From Geosiphon pyriformis (taxonomy: Eukaryota; Glomeromycota; Glomeromycetes; Archaeosporales; Geosiphonaceae), in assembly GCA_016748015.1 (NCBI GenBank), contig JAAOMT010000003.1:1225187-1289186 (forward strand): 64,000 bases of DNA. Direction: 5' to 3'. The translations under genes and the position numbers were made by a program. Under the pieces are notes generated by a model. That model saw nothing but the letters and a program-made list of their open reading frames with translations. It was not told where the DNA came from and did no database searches. Numbering within the stretch: the stretch's first letter is position 1; each line of letters starts with the position of its first letter. Positions 24,032 to 35,641 of this stretch are shown piece after piece.

Positions 24032-24166
24032 CTTTTTTTTATTATAAGTTTTACAAGTGAAGTCCAACTGCTATTTAGTACATAGAACCAAACTAAGTAA
24101 AATCAACTAAATGCAACTCATACACAGATTACATGTGGCCAACCACTTGGGCCAAACAAGACAACA

Positions 24167-24895
24167 CTACACATCTATGATAACAAAAGCATTACCACCT
24201 AAAACAGAGAAAAAATGACACAATTTGTGTCTTCCAAACTTAACAACAAAAGATTCTATAACACTAAGCATACAGACAACACCAGCTGACAATGTAGAAA
24301 CCACACAGCTAGACAAGCCAGAAACCACACCATTATCTCCAATCAAACCAGCCTTTTCTATCTTCACTTTATGCTTGGTCCTAATAGTCCATATTCGAGT
24401 GTGCTACAACTCCACCACAAATCTGATGTATTCTACAAGAGTCTAAGTAGCTTTTTTTTTTCCCTTAAAAACTAAAACAGCCTCAACATACCAATTTCTC
24501 ATTACAAAACCCTTGCATACTGCCATATAAAGACTTATATTTGAAGAATATGACAAGAACAAAAGCAGAACAATAGATGAAAACGAACTTAAAAGACCAG
24601 ACATTGATATCTATTTTTCAACAGCTTCAACCAAAATGTTTCTGTGGAGGCCAGAGTCATCAGAACAAGCAAAAACATGATCAAAGAACTCCATCTTGCC
24701 ACACAGCAAACACAAAACACCAAGATAACTTCTGTTATATAATCTCTTTCTAACTGCAACTGGCAGCCACTTATATACAGTTTTCATCAAATATGTGTGT
24801 AAATTGGCTGACTTCCTACTGGTAAACCCAGAAAGCATGTGCAAATCAGAATGCCAAATTGTTGCAGTAGCATCCCAATCTATTTCCTTAATCAT
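24167..24895 (-). pseudogene. C-terminal region of LINE C (zinc-finger segment)
   Basis: Two pieces, 24611-24895 and 24167-24367, correspond to the last about 220 codons in copy D. The first contains CLLCGKMEFFDHVFAC, a CX2CX6HX4C motif common at the C-terminus of LINE proteins; the second ends in ...GGNAFVIIDV. The segment between them is broken by stops and by a poly-T run. Confidence 0.75.
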
Positions 24896-24964
24896 AAAAT
24901 TCGAAACTATATCAAAACCTGAACCAGCCTTCTAACAAGCACAACATATTGACTGGTGTAAGTT

Positions 24965-25636
24965 CTAAGCAAAATGATGAACATTGCCAGATATGACAGT
25001 CTTCTCAGTGACCAGAAACTTCTCCTGGATTTTAATTGGCAAAAAAAGAAATGAAGAAGTAGTCTTATTAGCCAGCATATCAGTCTTTATGTTGTCCAAT
25101 ACATCTGAATATTCTTTAACCTTTACCCACTTGATTGAAATATTCTTGTCTTTAAAGAGATTAACAATTTGCAATCTTTTAATCTAACATTGATTATGGA
25201 AGTCAGGTGTAGTCAAAGAAGCCTTGGAAATACAGGCATCAATTGCAGATTAACTATCTGAGTACAAAACTACTGAGCATGAAAATAGAACACACTTCAA
25301 AGCTAACACCACAGCTTGTAGTTTAGTTAAAGTAAAGGACAAAAATCCAGTGACCTTAACTTCAATGCCTGTGTTCATAGCCGAGAAATATGCAGCCACT
25401 CCATCTGCTGCCTTAACAGAACCAACACATCTTAAGAACTCATCTGTATAAATCTTGATACAATTAGACCACATCTCCAATAGACTATTACAAACTTCAG
25501 AGATCTCATCAGAATCCAAAACACTTAGCACATCTTCCTTAGTAGCAGTAGTAGCTCTGACCCCCAAAGAAATAGAATTGTTCATAAAATCAGACATCAA
25601 AGAAAACCAGTAAGGCACAAGATTTCTTGGGTCCAA
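24965..25636 (-). pseudogene. RNase H domain of LINE C
   Basis: The frame 25250-25636 has IYTDEFL (first catalytic Asp) and ends at YSDS (third). The 24965-25174 frame has WVKVKEYSDV...TDMLA (last Asp). Compared with copy D, the catalytic Glu in TELQA is Lys (TKLQA, about 25338) and the His of KGHSGV is Tyr. Both are single G-to-A or C-to-T changes and should abolish activity. Confidence 0.85.
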
Positions 25637-25660
25637 TCACTTTCAATGCTGAAATGTTTT

Positions 25661-27759
25661 CTAGTCTATCATCTTTCCTTTCTTGTCAAAAATTCTGTCA
25701 CCAAAAGCAACACCAAAATGCTTCAATAAAAAAACTGATTTGTAATACAAAGACTGACCCAGAATGCCAGACATCAGAAAATCACTGGACCTATAAAAGA
25801 CACAAGGTAAATTGTTTGCTAAAGATAATTCATTCTCCAAAAAAATTTTCACCACTCCTGCCAAAAAATTGTTAATAGGACTAACACACAACTTAACAAA
25901 AAATTGCAAAGAATTCAGAGGAGACTATTTTAGAACTTGCAAATCCAAAAATTTATGATCAAATAAATATCCAAGAATGCTATGGTTATTAGAAAATGAA
26001 ATCAGTGATGCCAGCTTTTCTTTAGACTGTACTTGCTTAAAGGGCTTCAAACTATATAAAGAAGGGTGGTGCAAGACCTCACTGGAAAAGTCACATGGTA
26101 AACCAGCTTTGGCTCTAAGACTTTTTCTAATCATGATATCTCACTTATAACACACATCTAATGTAACAAAACTGAACTGTATATGATAACTAACAATAGA
26201 TTGCAAAACTGCCAAAACCAAATAACAGAATTGTTTATCTGTAATAGCTTTTTTTAACATTATATTAGAAAAAAACCTGACATCCTTATGGGCTTGAGCC
26301 AAACTGAACTTAGAGAGACCCTCAGTTGACAGAAAGATACCCAGATATTAGTGTGATTCACCTTTTTTAGCAATCAAAATTGGCGATTCATTGTTTAATA
26401 GCAAAGCATTCTTAATTTTCTGATTGATAGAAATCACTACCATCTTATTATTATTAATTGAGATGTTATTGATCACAAAAAATTCACTAGCAATATTCAA
26501 AATATACTACATAGATGTCTGGTTACTTCTGACCCAAATCATATCATCAACAAAAGTGCCTGCAGCCAAAAAGGAAGTTTTTTCTCTACTTGCCTCAATC
26601 CTACCAGACTTTGCTACAAATTTAGAATCAATTCTATACTCACATAAGTGCTCATACCTTTTCACTTTACACAAAAGTGGATCATAAAATATTCTCCAAA
26701 GCAGCAGAGAAAAAACCTCCCCTTGATCCAACCCATCATGTACTCTATAACCATCTAAAAGCCCAAAGTCAGTCATCATCCTATTGATCCAGTCCTCATA
26801 AATATTGCCAAAAAATTGAATGAAATGTTCACACATTTTGATGCAACGCAAGCTTGCTCGCAAATGATGCCAGCCTACTAAATTATAAGCTTTGTGCATA
26901 TCTTGCAGCACTAATCAAAGCTTCCTGTTTTTCTCCAAAGCATCCTCAACAACTGAGCCAATAGCAAAAATAGAAGACTGGATCAAAGTACCTTTTAACA
27001 CCAAAAAATTGTCACTACAAAGAAAGATATCCGATCAGATAGGATTTTAGATAGTATTTTGCATGCTGTTTTGACTAATGTGATAGGTCTAGTATTAATC
27101 AGAACACCATTCCACTCATAAGATTTTGGAATCATTAAAACTCATGCTTCTTTTCACAGATCAGAAACTGCACCCATACTCAAACACAATTTCAACAATT
27201 TCAAAAAACAGGCCAAAATCTCCCCATCACAACACTTCTAAAGTTTATTAGGTATCTTTAATAACCTGACTGCTTTATTATTCAGCAAATTATCTACAAC
27301 CAGAGACAATTCTTCTATACCAATTTCATTTATTGTACCAGAAAAAGCATTATCATCCACATAATTCAGAGGCATATATTGGCGAGTCCAAAGGTCAGGT
27401 ATTTTTGGAAAAACTAATTGCTTCTTTATTCACTTTTTCATAATTTTATCAATCTTGAGCTTTATCTCATTAAGCACAATCACCAGCTCATCATCTACTA
27501 CCAAGTAATCCAAAACCACCTTGTAAAATAGACATTCCAAAATGCTCTTTATCATTTTTCCTTTGTTAAAACAGAAGTTTTTTATATGATGGTTAATTGT
27601 TTTCTTTATAGTAGTATCTTCAGCAACTTTAAACTTACAATACTTGGATTTACGATACTTTTTCCTTATTACTGATAAATGTTTAATCAACTCCATCAAG
27701 CTCACACCATTCAAAACCATGCCATTAATCTTGGAAGCTTCGACTATATCAATAGCCAA
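25661..27759 (-). pseudogene. Reverse transcriptase of LINE C
   Basis: The RT is spread over several frames. 26507-26911 holds motif A (DMHKAYNLVGW), the LDQGEVFS-LLL block and motif C with an intact FVDD in GTFVDDMIW. Between 26912 and 27420 the fingers region remains readable with stops (IPKSYEWNGVL..., AIGSVVEDALEKN). 25925-26134 and 25661-25909 are the thumb and connection, matching copy D closely (KAGLPCDFSSEVLHHPSLY). The second Asp of the KAYDS-type motif is Asn here. Confidence 0.85.
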
Positions 27760-28077
27760 CCAGACTTTAATAAGATGGTTGAAATTCAGGAGATTATTGG
27801 AGTTTCAACATTTCACAATCTTTGTAACAAGCAGCTCCAATTTAAAAAATTTGAAAGATTGCTTATTCTTCAAACAGTTATATTTACTATATCAGATCTT
27901 AGAGAAAACTGTGTCAGCAGTCTGTACTATAGTCTTTTTTAACATTTTTCATATTGTATTCAAGTCATCATTGATTTTTGCCTCCTCAAACATGTCCAAC
28001 CTAGCCAACAACATGGCAAAAAAGCAGTCTTTAAAGCTTAATCATTGAACATTATCTACATTCTTTAATTTGAACTT

Positions 28078-28800
28078 TTACCAGTCATGGTTGGCTTGTC
28101 TGCAAATACTAATAAGATATGTATCTAGCAGCCCATCTAAACCAATTGAAATGGAAACTGACTTATAATCTGTATCAAAAAACTCAGATACATCATTAAC
28201 AAAATGTGATGTCAAAGCAAACACTAAATTTCCATTCACTAAAATAAAATCAATCACTTTCTCAACACCTCTAAAATTGCTCCAAGTGGAAGCCTTGGCC
28301 AATAAGTGTCCATCAAAAGTATTAACTAGGCCCAAACCCAAACAGAACTTGAAACTTACACTTTTGTTAAACACATTTTCATTAAAGTCACCACCCAAAA
28401 CCACAAAAAAGCTAGAATTGACCACCTTAGAAACCATAGAATTAATATTAGCAGCTTGACTAAATTGTGTGCCAATAGATGCACCAGCGTATAGATCCAA
28501 GATTATAACCGAAAGCTTGTTTTTGAACAAAAGATGCACAAAAATCAAATGACCAGGAATCTCATCCACTTTTGAAACATGTTGAGCCAAAGAATTGTTC
28601 ATAATTATGGCAACCCTAATATCATAAAACCCAACATCCAAACCAGAAGTAAAAACCCAAAGTCCATCAAATTTATTCATAATTCAAGACCTAATATCAG
28701 ATCTTAATTTCGTTTCAGTAACAATTGAAATCATATTTTCTGAATCCTTATGCCAATGAATAATGTCTTTCTGTTTAGCTAAATTCGACATACCCCTAAC
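28078..28800 (-). pseudogene. AP-like endonuclease domain of LINE C
   Basis: This domain nicks the target for reverse transcription. Motifs seen: RGMSNLAKQ at the start (about 28795), TETKL with the metal-binding Glu, GGDFNENV (GDFN box), STWSNFRG, VIDFILV, and the final TDH box, here TDYKSVS. The catalytic His is thus Tyr (codon TAT, near 28170), a C-to-T change. A TGA (near 28682) sits where Trp is likely. Confidence 0.85.
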
Positions 28801-28832
28801 ATTACACATAGTCACTCTTCAAATGAGCTCAT

Positions 28833-30095
28833 TTATTGATGCAAAAAATACATCAAAGAACCTAAATTTATACACAACAGATCTAATTTTCCCAAGATTG
28901 AGCCAATAGAAACTTTGAGAGCCATTATCTTAGATTCCAAACTGCCAACTTTTAAGGTAGGAACTTTTGAACTACTCAGACCCAAATCCACCACTTTGTC
29001 TTTTAATACTGAAAAAAAAGGAAGAAAGGACAACTGTGAGACATCCAAAACCATATTAGTATCAGGTAATGCCAATATAGAAACAGAGGTGGCCAGAAGT
29101 ACAACTTGAGTAATAAGCACCAGTTCTACACTATTTAATCTATGCACAATATCTGACATCTGATTAGCTAGTAATTCTTAGGAATGTTTCAATGAAGCTA
29201 GATGATTATTGATTAAGGATTCATCTTAAACAACCAGTGAGCTTCCCTTAATACTTGAAGAACCAGAAGAAAGAGGACTAAACCCAAAACCAGAGTCGAA
29301 ATAAAGGCCACTAGAAAGAAAAGCAAGTGAGACCATTTGCGCCCAAAATTTGCCACCAAAGGCAGCAGGTTTAGAAATAGAAACACCCTTCTTAGCATAC
29401 AATTTTACCAGCCAGAGACAATGGCCTTCTGAAGAAACTCTTTTAACAGGTCTTAAGAACTTAGAGATGGGTAGAGTTGATACATTACACTTCAGAGCAA
29501 AATGGCCAAAATGCCCACACTTTTTACAGTAAACCAAGTTCAATCTAGTTCAAGATAATTTAACACCACCAAATATTGGCTCAGTACAATAAATAGACTC
29601 CAAATCCTCTTTAAATTTGAAACCAATTACAGTACAGCATACCTGGTTGTCAGAATCTATTGAGCAATTAATGACACAGGTTTTTCCACCAGTCCCATCC
29701 AAAAGAGTGCCCTAATCATGAACAGATGTTTCTACTAGCAAAGTAAACAGCAAAGTTCTGAATCTGTCTCTTGATGTCCAAGTCTCATAATTACCTACAG
29801 CCATGGTCATACACACCAAATCTTTACCAATCAAGAAGAACCATTTAGCAGCCAAATGTTCAGCCTAATTTAATTTAGCAAATTTCACCACAGCTTTTTG
29901 CCATAATCCAATAAGTTGAATTTTGATCGACTTAATTTCACCAAATTTAGCTAATGCAATGACAATTATATCCTTTGGCATGTTCATGGAAATTTTCTTG
30001 ATGACTACAGCCTGATTTGAACAAATTCTTTGTTTCTTGAGATCGGTGTTTACAACAATTCCTTTTTTTTTAACTAATAACACAGCTTTCTTTAT
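28833..30095 (-). pseudogene. ORF1-like region of LINE C, part 2 (RRM-like, CCHC)
   Basis: The frame 29865-30095 continues the protein interrupted by Ty3-B: AVVIKKISMNMPKD...LAKFGEIKSIKIQLIGLWQKAV resembles an RRM-type RNA-binding fold. After stops, 29226-29543 has a CCHC knuckle at 29487-29528 (CKKCGHFGHFALKC, intact). 28833-29159 is Leu/Val-rich and may be coiled coil. Such ORF1 proteins bind element RNA. Confidence 0.72.
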
Positions 30096-31006
30096 TGTTA
30101 CAGGTGATATTTCTGCTGTTGAAGTAAATAACAAACCCATAACTTGGTGCTCAAAAGTTACTTCTGGAGATGCAGTTCTGCAAGTGTTGTATCTGAAGGT
30201 TTTGATGGAGTCTTTTGTATAATAGACAGAGATTCAATAGTGTTGATAGTAGAGGTATCTTTCCAAGAGTTTTCCCAATTTTTTTCTCAGCGTGGTGGCC
30301 AGATTTAGTCTGGCAGTCGTGCTCTTCTGGTAAGTTATCTGATAATATATAAAATTCTACCCTTATTTCTGGGTCTTTTACCAGGCTATCTTTGACGTTA
30401 ATAACTCAGTGCTTAATCTTTTAATCAATTAGTATACAACAACAAAATCAAAAAAAAAGAAATTAAAATAAAGAAATTAAAATAAAGAAAATAAAATAAA
30501 GAAAATAAAATAAAGAAAATAGAGAAAATAAGCCAAGGCAATTTGGGATGTTAGTATCTCATCAATAGCCATGATCAAGAGCTATTGTTCCAGTGTGGTT
30601 AAGTATCAATTACTATCAACATGAAGTGTTGATAGTAGAGAGTGGGTTGAGATATGGAATAATTATTTATTTGATGATTGGGAACTGGAATGTTGCTTAG
30701 ATTAAATCTAAACTAAGAGGTCTGTCTTTTCAGCTTCTATTCTGCTGCTATATATACATAATTGAGATTCCTTAATTCCTTGATTCTTCATGACAAGAAT
30801 CCTGGAATTCTTGGAATCCTGTGATTCTTTTGAAAGGAATCCTAGAATTCTGGAATCCTGCAATTCCTTGTCGGGGAATTCTGAAATTCCTGGAATCCTG
30901 CAATTCCTGAGAGGAATTCTGAAATTCCACATTTACTACACCTACTTCTAATTAGCTAATATCTACTAACTAATAATACTATATTTTTTATATTCTATGA
31001 GTAACA
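30096..31006 (-). repeat. 3' LTR of Ty3-B
   Basis: 911 bp, TGTTAC at 30096 to GTAACA at 31001-31006. It matches the LTR at 39441-40329 along its length, with scattered substitutions and small indels around the A-rich tract near 30450-30530. The visible divergence implies an old insertion. Confidence 0.93.
30749..30930 (-). promoter_or_regulatory. Putative LTR promoter: GGAATTC-rich array plus TATA box
   Basis: In the element's sense direction a cluster of GGAATT/GGATTCC words (30930 down to about 30780) comes directly before TATATATAG (30749-30757). The same block is in the 5' LTR (about 40253-40095, TATA at 40079-40087) and the solo LTR (42929-43068). Position in U3 ahead of a TATA box suggests an enhancer or binding-site array. 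Functional role is inferred. Confidence 0.55.
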
Positions 31007-31021
31007 TTATTTTCTTCTTTT
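31007..31021 (-). other. Polypurine tract of Ty3-B
   Basis: Directly 5' of the 3' LTR the minus strand reads AAAAGAAGAAAATAA, then TGTTAC. This is the expected site for plus-strand priming. Confidence 0.75.
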
Positions 31022-31650
31022 AATATTGAGCTCCGTTGAAATTCAACTCGTTTAATTCCCCCTCTTGAAGTATTTTCTGGATTTTGTTTTCGAGAATTAC
31101 TTGTGTTATTTGGGCCTGTAATTCTTCAAATTGAGCATTGGTAATCTTTTCCAATTGATTACTGGTAACCCTATCCATTGCTTTGTTGAGTAATATTTCT
31201 GGCCTATCCTGAAATGCTGTGTGTATTCAGTAGATGGCTTGGGCCTGTGTGGATAAGTTGTTCTTTCCCATAAAATGTTCTAATTGTTGTAGTATTCTTT
31301 TGTCGTATAATTGCTTTGTTTTATCCGTATATAGATTCTGGATATTTATGTGTTGTCCCAAGTAAAAATAACAATAGTTTTTTAGAAATTGTTGTATCCA
31401 CCAATTCCAAGTTTTTTTAGTCAACTCTTGATATAGTGCCTCTTTTGTTGACTCTCTTATTGCTAATTTTACTTTTGCCATAATTTTGTCCACCGTATTT
31501 TCAGTTTTCTTCTGTGTTCTGAATTGCAATGTCTTTTTAGTATCTTGATATCAAATAGTTTGTTAATTGATTGTAATCTCCATTTCCTGGTGTTGGATCA
31601 ACTGAAAGAGCTGTTGTGTTAGTGAGTGAATGTTGTCTATAATTTCCATT
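31022..31650 (-). pseudogene. Extra reading frame downstream of integrase in Ty3-B
   Basis: After the integrase C-terminus about 600 bp still look coding. The open piece 31227-31529 is preceded and followed by same-style sequence with stops (IIDNIHSLTQQLFQLI..., ITQVILENKIQKIL). Composition is Gln/Lys/Leu-rich and helical. No membrane segment or signal peptide, so not an envelope. Part of it (FLKNYCYFYLGQHI...LYDKRILQQLE) resembles the Gag N-terminus of the same element. Function unknown. Confidence 0.5.
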
Positions 31651-33130
31651 TTTCTGATATTTTCTGTTGTATCTACTGTGTCTTTATATATTCTTTTGCT
31701 GAATCAGTTTAATGTGTTGTTGTTGATAATAATGATTGGTTCCAAATCTCGTGGAATCTCATCTGATTGGACTAGCATTCTTTGTACTCCTAATTGTGGA
31801 ATATTACTGGTAGATGGTAGTATGATGTTGTGGTATGATTTCAGTCGATTTCTATGTGCTGCTTTGATTAAAATTTTGTTATTCAGTCTTAATTTGTAAG
31901 CTCTATTTCTTAGAATTTTTTCTATGTGAAATGGCCCATCCCATTTGGGGTCAAATTTTCCACTCCATTGTTTTTCCGCTTTGGTATGATGTAAAAGTAC
32001 TTTGTCTTCAATCTTGAATTCAACTGGTTTATCTGGTAGTTGGTTATCATGTCTTTCTTTTTGTTTTTCTTGTGACTTTTGTATGTTATCAGCTGCTCTT
32101 CGTCATTTGTTTTCTAATGTTTCCATTAAGTCATATGTTTTTCTCAACAATGTATTTTTGAAATTCTCTTCTGTTATTGGTTTGGTTGAGTATGTGCTGA
32201 CTTCTATTTTCACTGGTAATGTTGCTGTTCTACCATATATTAATTCAAATGGTGTTGCTTGTGTAGTATCTTGCTTCATTGTCCGATAAGCAAATAGTAC
32301 TGATGATATTAACAAATCCCAATCATTCTGGTTTTTTTGGCTGAGTTTAGTTATTGCTTCACACAATGTTCTGTTGAATCTTTCGACTAATCCATTGGTT
32401 TGTGGATGGTATGGTGATGATAGTGGTCTCTTAATTCCGAATCTTTGGCTCAATTCTGTTAATGTTTTGTTCACAAAATGAGTTCCTTGATTAAATAACA
32501 ATTCTTTTGGACATCTATGTTGACAGATTAAATCCTGATAAACAAATTTGGCAACAGATTCTGCATCTGCTCTTTGAATTGCTTTTGCCTCTGGCTATTT
32601 AGTGAGATAGTCTATGGCTACTGCTATGTACCTGTTTCCTCCGCTGGTGATTGTTAATAATCTGACTAGATCAATCTCAACACGGTCAAATGGTTGTCTT
32701 ACTTTGATTGGTCTTAATGGTTCACTGGATTTCGTACCTCCTCTCTGCTAACAAGCATCACAATTTTGAACATATTGGATAATGTCTGGATACATTGATG
32801 GTCAATAGTATCTTTTTTTGGTTCTTTTTATGGTTGCTTCTTTGTGAAAATGTTCTGCTGTTGGATTTAAGTACATATTAAATAATATTGTCTCTTTTTC
32901 TGGTTCTGTAACTACTCTGGTTGGTTGATCTGGATTTTTTCTATTTTTCTGATAAAGTATATTTTGGTGAGTGATAAAATATTTTGATTGTTGTTTGATA
33001 CTTTTTTGTTCTGGTTGAGATAAATTTTCCTTGAACTGTTGAGTGTTTATATAATGTTGCAGTTATTGATATTTTTGTATGTCCATCTTTTGTTATATTT
33101 TTCGTTGGTATTGTTCTGGTTTTGTTATAT
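31651..33130 (-). pseudogene. Integrase of Ty3-B
   Basis: Order on minus: a HHCC-type zinc region (ending QNCDACQQ near 32750), a core with the first Asp in AIDYLTK (about 32615), the second in the QGTHF box, and Glu in GLVERFNRTL, then a GPY/F-like module (WDGPFHIEKIL) near 31930-31960. The second catalytic Asp is Asn: FNQGTHF rather than the family's SDQGTHF (about 32488). A TAG replaces the likely Trp after LTK. Integrase joins cDNA ends to the target; this copy should be dead. Confidence 0.88.
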
Positions 33131-33148
33131 TTTTGTGTTAAAATGTTC

Positions 33149-33590
33149 TTAGATTTGTCTCATTTGTGACAAACCGTTAGCATTTCCATTGTCTTTTCCT
33201 TTTTTGTAATGTATAGTATAATTGTATGATATGAGTGTTATTTTCCATCTTGACTGTCTTCCATCTCCAAATTCTTGTTTTTGGAGTGATGTTAATCCCT
33301 TGTGATCTGTGTATACTTCAAACTTCTGACTCAAGTATTCTTTCTATTTCATGACTGCCCAATATATTGCTAAGTGTTCTTGTTCCAGCGTTCCATAGTT
33401 CTTTTCAGCTGGTGTTAAACCTCTGCTGACATATGCTACTGGATGTTCTCTGCCGTCTGGTCTTTTCTAAGATAATACTGCTTTCAATGCTTGGCCGGAT
33501 GTATCAGTGGTGATGATGAATAGTTTGCTGTGATCTGGATAAATCAGTACTGGAGCTTGAATGAGCTTTCTTTTCAAAATGTCAAAAGCT
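33149..33590 (-). pseudogene. RNase H domain of Ty3-B
   Basis: A Ty3-type RNase H follows RT: ITTDTSGQAL carries the first Asp, the Glu lies in TLEQEHLA, and FEVYTDHKGLTSL holds a later Asp. Two stops interrupt it (near 33470 and 33350). Ends with KGKDNGNANGLSQM, where the usual form has Asp at the Asn of GNANGLS (NxADxLS). Confidence 0.8.
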
Positions 33591-33599
33591 TTTTGTTGA

Positions 33600-34480
33600 C
33601 TTTCTGCTCATTCATATTTGGTATCCTTGGTTTGCAATTGGTTGAGTGGCTGTGCTATCTTGGAAAAGTTCTTGATAAAATGTTGATAGTAGCTGGTAAA
33701 TCCCAAGAATGATTTCAGTTCTGTCATATTGGTCAGTACTGGAAAGTTCTTTACTATCTCTATTTTCTCTGAATCTGTTTTAATGCTGTCTTTGCTGACT
33801 ATGTGTCCCAAGAATTTTAGCTCTGTCTTGTCAAAGAAACACTTTGTTGCATTTAACTTTAGCCCTGTTCTTCTTAGTCTTTCGAATACTTATTGAAGAT
33901 AATGAAGATGATCATCAAATGTTTTTGAGAATACATTGGTGTTGTCCAAGTATACAACTACTGATTTCCACAATAAGCCAGTATAGACAATTTCCATTAA
34001 CCATTAGAAAGTGGCTAGTGCATTGGTTAAACCGAATGGCATTACTTCAAATTCAAAATTCCCTTCTCTCATGGTGAATGCCATCTTCTCTCTGTTGGCT
34101 GGATCCATGGCTACTTGCCAGTAACCACTATTTAAGTCTAACATTGAGAACCATTTGTTTCTGCCAAAAGCATCGAATAATTCCTGTATCTGTGGAGTTG
34201 GATAGCTGTCTCCACAAGTTACACTATTGAGTTTTCTGTAGTCCACACAAAATCAGATCTTTTCATTCTTCTTATGGATGAGTACTACTGGTAATGACCA
34301 TGGGCTTATTGATGGCTGAATTAGCCCATTGTCAAGCATTCGGTTTATTTCTTGACAAATAATCTCATGGCTGGCTGATGGCACTTTGTATGCTCTTTGT
34401 TTAATTGGCATTGTATCTCCAGTCTTGATCTGATGCTGGATGATGTCAGTTCAGCCAAACTCATTTTCGCTGGCAAAGAT
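33600..34480 (-). pseudogene. Reverse transcriptase of Ty3-B (YLDN)
   Basis: FCVDYRKLNSVTCGDSYPTP, LDLNSGYWQVAMDP, FEVMPFGLTNALATF, then VVVYLDNTNVF: the YxDD box has lost its second Asp (AAC at 33941-33943). The thumb follows (LKFLGHIVSKDSIK, LKSFLGFTSYYQHFI). A TGA precedes FCVDY at the same codon as in Ty3-A. Confidence 0.92.
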
Positions 34481-34519
34481 GTCATTGAACTGGTTAAGCA
34501 ACATCTTAAGTTACATATG

Positions 34520-34879
34520 TTAGAGTGGATCTAAGTTTCTCATGTTTATTTGTTCCAATTGTTTTGGTTGGAGCAAATAACATTCACTTAGTCCATATAT
34601 TGTTTGTGATGTGATATCAACATATCCACAAAGTTGTGGAAAGTCTGGAATGGGGTTTGATGGCTGATCTTCCATTTCAGTGTTTAAGCATTCAATAATA
34701 GTTCTGGCTGGTATTTCTATGACATTTCCTGTATTGTTGTAGATGGGAATTTTGATGTGGCTGTAATCTTTGGCTGGTATGTGGAAATTGATGAGTCCAA
34801 TCTCTCCTGATTTACAAAGACTGACTTCTGCTTCAAAAATTTGTGCTTGGTCTTTTTCCTTCTTTTCTATTGCTAGCAT
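34520..34879 (-). pseudogene. dUTPase-RT connecting segment of Ty3-B
   Basis: 119 codons, equivalent to 606-1079 in Ty3-A (shared: KDYSHIKIPIYNNTGNVIEIP and IPDFPQL). A stop near 34520 precedes RT. Confidence 0.7.
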
Positions 34880-34909
34880 GTACTGGTTATATGGTGAAAT
34901 AGAAATAGC

Positions 34910-35641
34910 TTAACCGATTGAGATAATTTCTTCTTGGCCAACAATTTTTTCCTCCGCCATATTAACTGGTACATCTATTCTACTCGTTGATCCGAATCTT
35001 TGTATTCCTCTCACTGTTATTCCTAATTCCTCCCTTTTTCCCACTGATACTAACTGAGCTACTCTAACCAGAGGCAGGAATATTGCCTGTGCTATCTTTT
35101 CATTGGGCTCTATTATATAGGCCCTTTCTGAATCATTTTGTAGCATAGCAATGATATTTCTCACATATCTCACATCAATTATTCCTTCTCTTATATTAAT
35201 CTCTCTTTTTGCTAAACTACTCTTAGATGCTAATTGAACCATTGTTGTTGCTGGAATTTCTAGTGCTATTTTCAAATCAATGCAGGTGCATGTATATGGT
35301 TCCAATTTGATGGTTTCTGTTCCTGGATATCTCAGATCAAATCCTGCATCAGTATCGTGCATGCATTCTGGCATAATACCTTCATTATTATCACTGAACC
35401 ATTTCAGTTTTTGTTCCTTGGTGAGGTCAGGAAGTGCGATATATTGTTCATAGTTTGAGTCAGAGTTTGAATCTGAGTTGATATTGTTGTCATTGTCATT
35501 GCTGTTTTGAACAGAGCTAGAACCATTATTCTCATTGTTGTTGTTGTTGTTGTCGGGGTTTGAATTGGGATTGAGTGGCAATTCTGACTCCAATACACAG
35601 CTGTTGATTGGTTCTTCCTCTTTGGGGATTGTGTAGATCAT
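34910..35641 (-). pseudogene. dUTPase domain of Ty3-B
   Basis: All five trimeric dUTPase motifs are present in 243 codons: DAGFDL (98-103), SKSSLAKRE (139-147), EGIIDVRYVRNI (152-163), EKIAQAIF (181-188), RGIQRFGSTS (211-220). Motif 1 is canonical, and the motif-3 Asp is kept. Motif 5 lacks a Gly seen in Ty3-A. An Asn/Ser-rich linker (30-62) precedes the domain. TAA at 34910-34912 separates it from the next segment. Confidence 0.9.

Noticed and set aside
30091-30095. A 5-bp target-site duplication for Ty3-B (TTTAT on the left, CCATG on the right).
   Set aside because: The pentamers do not match. Only a diverged 4-bp duplication on the minus strand fits the reading frame, and it is not proven.
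30770-30930. The GGAATTC array as a heat-shock element cluster.
   Set aside because: GAA and TTC blocks are adjacent or 3-4 bp apart, not at the 2-bp spacing needed for nGAAnnTTCn.
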